Assembly: GCA_001414345.1 (NCBI GenBank)
Contig: LLCB01000199.1
Coordinates: forward strand, 1-64,000
DNA from: Hymenoscyphus infarciens
Lineage: Eukaryota; Ascomycota; Leotiomycetes; Helotiales; Helotiaceae
Length of the DNA stretch: 64,000 bases
Direction: 5' to 3'
Positions within the stretch are counted from its first letter, which is position 1. Each line of letters begins with the position of its first letter. The translations under genes and the position numbers were made by a program. Below are positions 58,654 through 64,000 of this stretch, piece after piece. The notes beneath the pieces were generated by a model that did no database searches, had not been told where the DNA came from, and saw nothing but the letters and a program-made list of their open reading frames with translations.

Positions 58654-59569
58654 GTTGAGGGTTTGCATTGTCTTTAGCGGCATCTCTTCTGGAAGGGTTG
58701 CATCATATAATTTAACTTCTCTTTTCGTCGTAAGAAGCTAAAGATCCACACCTTGGTTACATAAATTGTTTCTTAAGCACCTCAATTGCATTCCATTTGG
58801 AGAGTGGCCACCCTTCCCAAATCAGTTTCTTGGAAGTTGTCTCCTTAACCTCGGATTCCCAATCTTCTGGCTCTAGAAACGTAGGCTTCGTTGACTGGTA
58901 TCCCCTCGACCGAAAATTAATTCCCCTTTTCCAGGTTGCTGTGGTGGCTGGTGTTGGACATTTAAAGTGACAGTAAATGCGCACATGCCTATCCAACCCT
59001 CTCGTTGCTCCAGCCCTTTGAGGCAATTCAAAGCAACTATTCTAAACACCGAGAACAATTTAAACTGCAATCCAGAATCCAGGTGTTTTAGAACAATCAA
59101 GTTCAATTGTCCCGAAGGATCTGGTAATCAAAGTTGGAACAACGAGTATTTAGTGCGACTTTCAATGTGTGCTTGCGAACTAGAAATGGTTATTTATTTT
59201 CTTTTTTCTTTTGCATAGAAGGAAGAGTTCCTCCAAATCTTCAACATCAAGAAGGCAGTCAGTGGCAGTTCGATATAGAATAGTACTAGGTACCTCCACT
59301 ACTTACGTTACACCCCCGATCACGGATTACCGGCACCTCTTCACCCCCCTGGCAAAACCCCACCTTTGAATTTCTCACCAACCCAATCGTGCCAATTATC
59401 CAATTATATACCAATGACGCCAAAAGAAACAGCATGCATGAAAACCCCAGTAAGTTAGGTCAAGTTTTATTTCACCGTTCTAAGTATCGTGTCGTGTGTC
59501 TGGTTTGTATTCTCTTTTCCTTCATCTTCTCATCATCTCGTTCCCTACTGTTTTGTCAAAATCATCAAG
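58654..59569. other. Intergenic with possible degraded coding sequence on the minus strand
   Basis: On the minus strand, 59106-58873 reads VALNCLKGLEQREGWIGM-like and then, after a frame change near 58900, continues KPTFLEPEDWESEVKETT... to 58757. The two parts could be one decayed gene or two exons, but I recognise no family. The remainder is the MFS gene promoter. Confidence 0.3.
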
Positions 59570-61048
59570 ATGGCGGTATTAAAACACATCACGTGGGTCT
59601 ACCGAGAACTCGGACTCAACTCCCTCTACTCAACCGGTCTCGACGCCTGGCTCATCATCACAGCCCGCTGTCTCCGAATGATAGCCTTCGGCACCGTTTC
59701 CCTCATCTTAGCACTTTTCTTCTCGGCCCTTGAATATTCTGATACATATATTGGTCTTTTTATGACGCTTACCCTTCTTGGAGATGTCCTGCTCTCTGTA
59801 ATTATAACCTTGATCGCGGATCGAGTCGGCCGAAGACTAGTTCTCATCCTGGGTTCAACCCTCATGGTTGTGTCAGGCGTGATGTTTTCATATTTTGAAA
59901 ACTACTGGATCTTGCTGTCCGCGGCGGTACTGGGAGTTATTAGTGCGAATGGGAGTGATTTTGGACCCTTTAGAGCTATTGAGGAGAGTATGTTGAGTAC
60001 ATTGACGGGACCGAAGACGAGACCGGATGTTTTGGCTTGGTATATTACGGCTGCTACTTTGGGGCAGTCGATTGGGACGGAAGCTAGTGGACGAGTTGTG
60101 GATTTTCTGGAAAGACTGGATGGTTGGGTGATCACTGATGCGTATCATGCGATTTTTTGGATTTATTCTGTGGTTGGGCTGTTGAATATTTTGTGTATGG
60201 GGCTTTTGAGTGAGAAGTGTGAGGCGCCGGTTGCGGTGAAGGTGGAAGGGGAAGATGCCGAGGGGTTGTTAGAGGGGGAAGAGGGCCAGGAGCTGGAAGA
60301 ACGAGGTTCCAGGAGTCTGGATCAGCAACAAGCAAAGGCGGAGGTGGAACCGGAAAAGAAGAGCTTCTTTACTCACATCTCGAAAGACACGAGAGTGGCG
60401 ATGTACAAGTTGTGGTTCCTACTCATCATCGACTCCCTAGCAGATGGAATGGTTGGATACTCGCTTGTCACGTATTACATGGATCTAAAATTCCATCTTC
60501 CAAAATCGACACTAGGGGATATCACATCAGCAAGCTATTTCTTGTCTTTTATCTCGACACTCTTTGCGGCGCCACTATCGCGTCGTCTCGGGCTCGTCAA
60601 TACCATGGTATTTACACATTTACCATCCTCGGCAGCAGTTCTATTCTTCCCATTACCAAACGGTATCGTCTTGACAGTAATTCTACTCATGATCCGGACG
60701 GGATTGAATAACATGGATCAAGCACCTCGAGCAGCATTCATCGCCGCTGTAGTACGGCCAGAGGAACGGACAGCAATCATGGGAATTACGAGTATGCTAC
60801 GAACACTTGCCTCGGCAATTGGACCTACAGTCACAGGTGTTTTGGCAGGCCATGATCGGTTCTGGATTGCGTTTGTTGCTGCTGGGGCTTTGAGAATTGC
60901 GTATGATCTGGGACTATTTGCTATGTTTGTCAATGTGAAGCTGCATCAACATGAGGAAGGAGGTGGGGAGAAGGAACCCAAGATTGAAGACGAGAGGCGG
61001 TCGAGCGACGAGGAGGAATTGAGAGATCTTCCTAGAGAGACGCGATAA
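59570..61048 (+). CDS. Major facilitator superfamily transporter
   Basis: 492 residues from the Met at 59570; the frame is open to 59489, but the added 27 residues look like leader. The first half has about six membrane segments with the MFS loop motif ADRVGRRLVLILG between segments 2 and 3 and a GSDFGPFRAIEESML segment. A long acidic cytoplasmic loop (about 215-265, GEDAEGLLEGEEGQELEE) separates the halves. The second half (from KLWFLLIIDSLADGMVGYSL) has about six more segments, including a PEERTAIMGI stretch. The tail is charged. It is a plasma-membrane or vacuolar transporter of unknown substrate. Single exon, intact. Confidence 0.88.
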   Translation: MAVLKHITWVYRELGLNSLYSTGLDAWLIITARCLRMIAFGTVSLILALFFSALEYSDTYIGLFMTLTLLGDVLLSVIITLIADRVGRRLVLILGSTLMVVSGVMFSYFENYWILLSAAVLGVISANGSDFGPFRAIEESMLSTLTGPKTRPDVLAWYITAATLGQSIGTEASGRVVDFLERLDGWVITDAYHAIFWIYSVVGLLNILCMGLLSEKCEAPVAVKVEGEDAEGLLEGEEGQELEERGSRSLDQQQAKAEVEPEKKSFFTHISKDTRVAMYKLWFLLIIDSLADGMVGYSLVTYYMDLKFHLPKSTLGDITSASYFLSFISTLFAAPLSRRLGLVNTMVFTHLPSSAAVLFFPLPNGIVLTVILLMIRTGLNNMDQAPRAAFIAAVVRPEERTAIMGITSMLRTLASAIGPTVTGVLAGHDRFWIAFVAAGALRIAYDLGLFAMFVNVKLHQHEEGGGEKEPKIEDERRSSDEEELRDLPRETR

Positions 61049-61593
61049 GGAGATAGTCAAGTATACAGAGGATGTAAGTTGGTTAGTAGACATTTTAAAG
61101 CATTTATAGACTTTTGCCAAATGTCGAACCGATGGGTGATAAAAGAATGTGTGATAAGCAAATGAGTATCGTGTTCTGCTAACCACCAGACCTCAATAGA
61201 GAAAAAATAAGAACTCTCGGCACCTTCACAGGAGAGGAAGACATGGTGAATGAACGAAAGTAAAGAAATCCCTCACTATAGTCTGAATTAGCTTACATGA
61301 AAGTCCAGTTTTAGATGAGCAATTCTGCGACCCGCCACTTTAGGGCACTCATTTACTCGACAATGTCGAAAAAAACAAAATTACCCAGCGTCGCTCAATC
61401 TCGCTTAGCTTTCCGCATTTGGAATAGTGCCCACCGCGAGAAGTATATCTTGTCGTCCCCTCAACCTCTTTCCTCTTTTTTTTCTCTCTCTCCCAGTCAT
61501 CGACACGTTACAAAATTCCTCAAGCAAACCATCAAACAATCGTTCAAACCACAACCACCCCAACAACAACACCCTCCCATCACCACCACCACA
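61049..61593. other. Intergenic / promoter of the split coiled-coil gene
   Basis: MFS 3' flank and the leader of the next gene, which is CA-rich just before the ATG at 61594 (CACCACCACCACA). The frame at 61315 is in frame with that gene but its first 93 codons look like leader. Confidence 0.5.
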
Positions 61594-63278
61594 ATGAGCT
61601 ATCCATATCAGAATGGCAGCGGCTACGGCCAACAACGTCGTGGCTTCCACCGCGACGGGGGGGCCTACAACAACAACAGCACGCCAGTCAACGCTGGTCA
61701 AGGGTCGGGCTTCCGCCACCCCACCGCCGGCCTCTACTCGCACCCCCACCCGAACCAACAACACCACCACCAGCCTCCTCAGGGCTCTCAGCTGGACCTC
61801 GCTGATCCCATCGTGATCAGCCTACAGGCTGCCATCCGGCGCCTGGAGATCGAGTCGGAGGAGACGAAGAAGAAGTTGGAGTGCGTTGAGGGCTCTGCTC
61901 TCAAGCAATCTCGTCGTCTAGAGTAGGTCTACACAACGAATAGATGAATAAAATATTAATTATTCATTATAAATATTAAATAAATATATAGTATTCGAGC
62001 GATTATTCGAGCGATAAGAGCTTAAATGAATATATTACGAATAGTTTCTATTTATTAAGCTTAATATCCGCCCCCTAGGTCTTAGTATAGAGGGTTTATA
62101 TAAGTTGAATCTTACTCCCTTTTTATATATATATTTAAATATAATTAAACTATAAATTTACTTACTTTTAATTATTATTAATAGATTACTATCGTCTCTA
62201 CTCTTTATTACTTATATTATATGAAATAGAGTATTATATTAAAGGGTATTATATAACACCCTACTTTCTAAAGCATTATATATATAACCTTTAAGCTAAG
62301 GTTTTAACTAAGGTTTCGACGTCGAAAGAGTTAAAAGGCTCTACTATTTTTACCTTATTTAATAATTTATCTACTTTTTTAGCCTAGAAACGCCCTAGCG
62401 TAGCCTAATTAAGATAACGAAAGCGACTAAAGCGGATAATTTCAGGAAACTATACTAAAAGGGTGGAGAATATAGAATATTCATAAATAAACGACTGCTA
62501 TTTATACCCTAAACTCTCCTTATTCTTGAATAATTCGAAGGGTAATTTATCCGTGGAAAATCGTGAATATTCTGAACATATTCGTAGCTTTTATTCGTTG
62601 TACAGACCTAGTCTGGAGGTCGTGGAGAGAGAGTTGGAGAAGAGGAAGAAGAAGGAGATGGAGGTGGAGGAGGAGTTGGAGGCAGCACGAGAGAGGATCA
62701 AAGTCCTCGAGGCTACCACCACCCTGCAACAACCACCAGTGACCTCGGCGGTCCTGGAACGATTGGGCTTGGGGCCAGAGACCCCCCCACCAACTGCTGT
62801 CCTCGCAAGCGAGGTCGTCTCTACACCAACCCCCGTCGTCGTCGTCGTCGCCACCACCACCACCTGGACCAACCCTCTCGCCAACGAGTACAACGGCTGG
62901 CCATACTGGCTCTGGGCCCTCCTCGTCGTCTTGTTAGGTTCTCTTTTCGCCGGGCTTTACGCCTTGGTCGTTTATTTGTTCGGTCCCGCGGTTCCCTCGT
63001 TGTCTCTTGGTCCTTGGTGTGAAAACCTCCAACTGGCCAAGCACATCTTCGAGTACCGGTTCTGTCCTTTGGTCGATGCTCCCACGCCTCTATTCGAATT
63101 GGTGTCCCCTGATGCATACACGGCGGTGGTGGCTCCTGTTTGCATGGACCACATTTGCACAGGGCCTGATGTCGAATACGTGGAGCCGGCTGTTTCTTGC
63201 GGATACGATCTCTTTTGCCTGTTAGCCAAGTACGAGCGATTCTTCATCGGATTCCAGATGAATTATCAGATGTCGTAA
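61594..63278 (+). CDS. Coiled-coil membrane protein gene split by a TIR element
   Basis: The first part, 61594-61926, gives 110 residues: Gly/Asn/His/Gln-rich start, then a coiled coil up to KQSRRLE and a TAG made by the insertion. The second part continues the coiled coil (VVERELEKRKKKEMEVEEEL), then a Thr/Val-rich linker, a membrane segment (WLWALLVVLLGSLFAGLYAL), and a Cys-containing C-terminal domain with VAPVCMDHICTGPDVEYVEP. Removing 61923-62611 as an intron (GTAGGT...ACCTAG) joins the parts in frame as 331 residues. Clean loss of the element with one target copy also restores frame, at 329 residues. So the gene is either functional with a transposon-derived intron or recently broken. 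The C-terminal motif is shared with 51790-53217. Confidence 0.7.
61924..62610. mobile_element. 687-bp hAT-like TIR element inside a coding region
   Basis: The left end is TAGGTCTACACAACGAATA and the inverted right end is TAGGTCTGTACAACGAATA, 17 of 19 matching with both differences transitions. The flanking 8-bp target copies are gtctagag (61916-61923) and gtctggag (62611-62618), with one A/G difference. The interior to about 62470 is strongly AT-rich and non-coding, while the last 140 bp are less mutated. It is unrelated in sequence to family A. Confidence 0.85.
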
Positions 63279-64000
63279 TTGACAGGCATTGGTTTTTGTG
63301 TCTCGCTGTTCTGAATAGGGGGTCTTGTCCCCATGGTTGAGGTCGGTTTGTAATTAATATCTCTGTTTTTTCTTCTTCTTTCTTTGGTTCGTTCTTTCTT
63401 TCTTTTTTCTTTGGTTGGAAGTTTACTGTTACTTGATTCTCATGTATTTCGCGGTTGGAAGGTCGATACCTGGTTTGTAATAGGGGTTTGTGTTTACAGT
63501 GCGGCGGGAGCTTACACCTAGTGTGGAGGGGGTTGTCCTCCACTGTTATATGTCAAGTGGGAGGGATGGGGGTTTTGTTCCTGCTTTCTTGCATGGAGTT
63601 CTGGCGCAGTTAGCATGAAATGATACCTATTTGATTTGAATACATTCTTGACAGTGAACATTGCATTGCTTAAATTGAGAATACAAATAAAAATGGATTA
63701 TTCTATTCATTTCTTTGGGTAGGACTAATCCTATTTGAGAAGGTGGTAGAGGCAGGTGTGCTCTAGCAAGAGTGGATGTTTTAGCATCGTACTCTAGCTA
63801 GGCAAACTTTAGTTAAACTATTCCTCTAAGTAGAGTATATTATTTACTTACTTATATCTAGTAAAGTTATCTAACGTTCTCTGTTTTTTAGTTTAGCTTA
63901 TAAATATAAATTAGCTTTATCTAATTACGAAGAATCCTTACCTTCGAATAAATCCTCTAGATTCTAATTATTGATTTGTTTTAGAACTAGATAGAATAAG
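63279..64000. other. 3' flank of the split gene, then AT-rich edge
   Basis: T-rich 3' region with normal composition up to about 63775. From there RIP-type AT-rich sequence continues to the end of the window. An open frame at 63244-63543 on the minus strand is antisense to the gene end and is not called. Confidence 0.5.

Noticed and set aside
59489..59569. Longer N-terminus of the MFS transporter
   Set aside because: The extra 27 residues are leader-like and precede the normal cytoplasmic start; the Met at 59570 is preferred, though not proven.
1..64000. CRISPR arrays, bacterial operons, ribosome binding sites, tRNA or rRNA genes
   Set aside because: The genome is fungal. The short direct repeats are microsatellites, and I recognised no tRNA or rRNA sequence, though a tRNA could be missed by eye.

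Overview
This window comes from a filamentous ascomycete (Pezizomycotina). The evidence is genes with short GT-AG introns (57-172 bp), fungal-type RPB5, BFR1, MTG2, P450, GST and MFS genes, and a sharply two-part base composition. Normal gene-bearing segments alternate with very AT-rich blocks that almost lack CpA and TpG dinucleotides and are full of TAA/TAG stops. That is the mark of repeat-induced point mutation (RIP). A Leotiomycete is my guess from the general look of the proteins; the sequence does not prove it.

Layout. 1-4000: RIP-degraded DNA with a hAT-like MITE. 4439-5276 (-): conserved fungal protein of unknown function. 6785-8467 (+): mitochondrial Obg GTPase MTG2. 8838-10540: AT-rich block holding a TIR element with a MITE nested in it. 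11310-12100 (-) and 12517-14223 (+): RPB5 and BFR1, divergently transcribed from a shared promoter region. 15223-15622: a 400-bp TIR element with a perfect 8-bp target duplication. 16528-17220 (-): coiled-coil protein with a C-terminal membrane segment. 17815-18775 (-): a broken hypothetical gene. 19036-19573: the best-preserved MITE copy. 20037-20159: a 40-codon secreted-peptide remnant. 21029-28814: a complete but dead Ty1/Copia element with pol on the minus strand. 28991-30628 (-): coiled-coil protein. 31380-42150: a large RIP block with a complete but dead Ty3/Gypsy chromovirus (32977-40830).

42512-44185 (+): nuclear-looking coiled-coil protein. 44823-45140 (-): small secreted cysteine-rich protein. 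46507-47420 (-): GST. 48164-50092 (-): a seven-exon cytochrome P450. 50871-51240 (-): truncated UstYa-like (DUF3328) gene. 51790-53217 (-): coiled-coil membrane protein. 53530-56700: RIP block with nested elements (a solo LTR inside a MITE inside a second TIR element). 57562-58653 (+): class II aldolase/adducin-fold protein. 59570-61048 (+): MFS transporter. 61594-63278 (+): a coiled-coil membrane protein gene interrupted by a 687-bp TIR element. 63775-64000: AT-rich again.

The housekeeping genes (MTG2, RPB5, BFR1) sit together in the left half. The right half is accessory: P450, UstYa fragment, GST, secreted protein, MFS, and several poorly conserved coiled-coil proteins next to transposon blocks. 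Two of those coiled-coil proteins share a C-terminal motif (PVCMxxIxxGPD) and so appear to form a family. The most unusual locus is 61594-63278. There the inserted element lies exactly where its ends plus the target duplication supply GT and AG in frame, so it may be spliced out as a transposon-derived intron.
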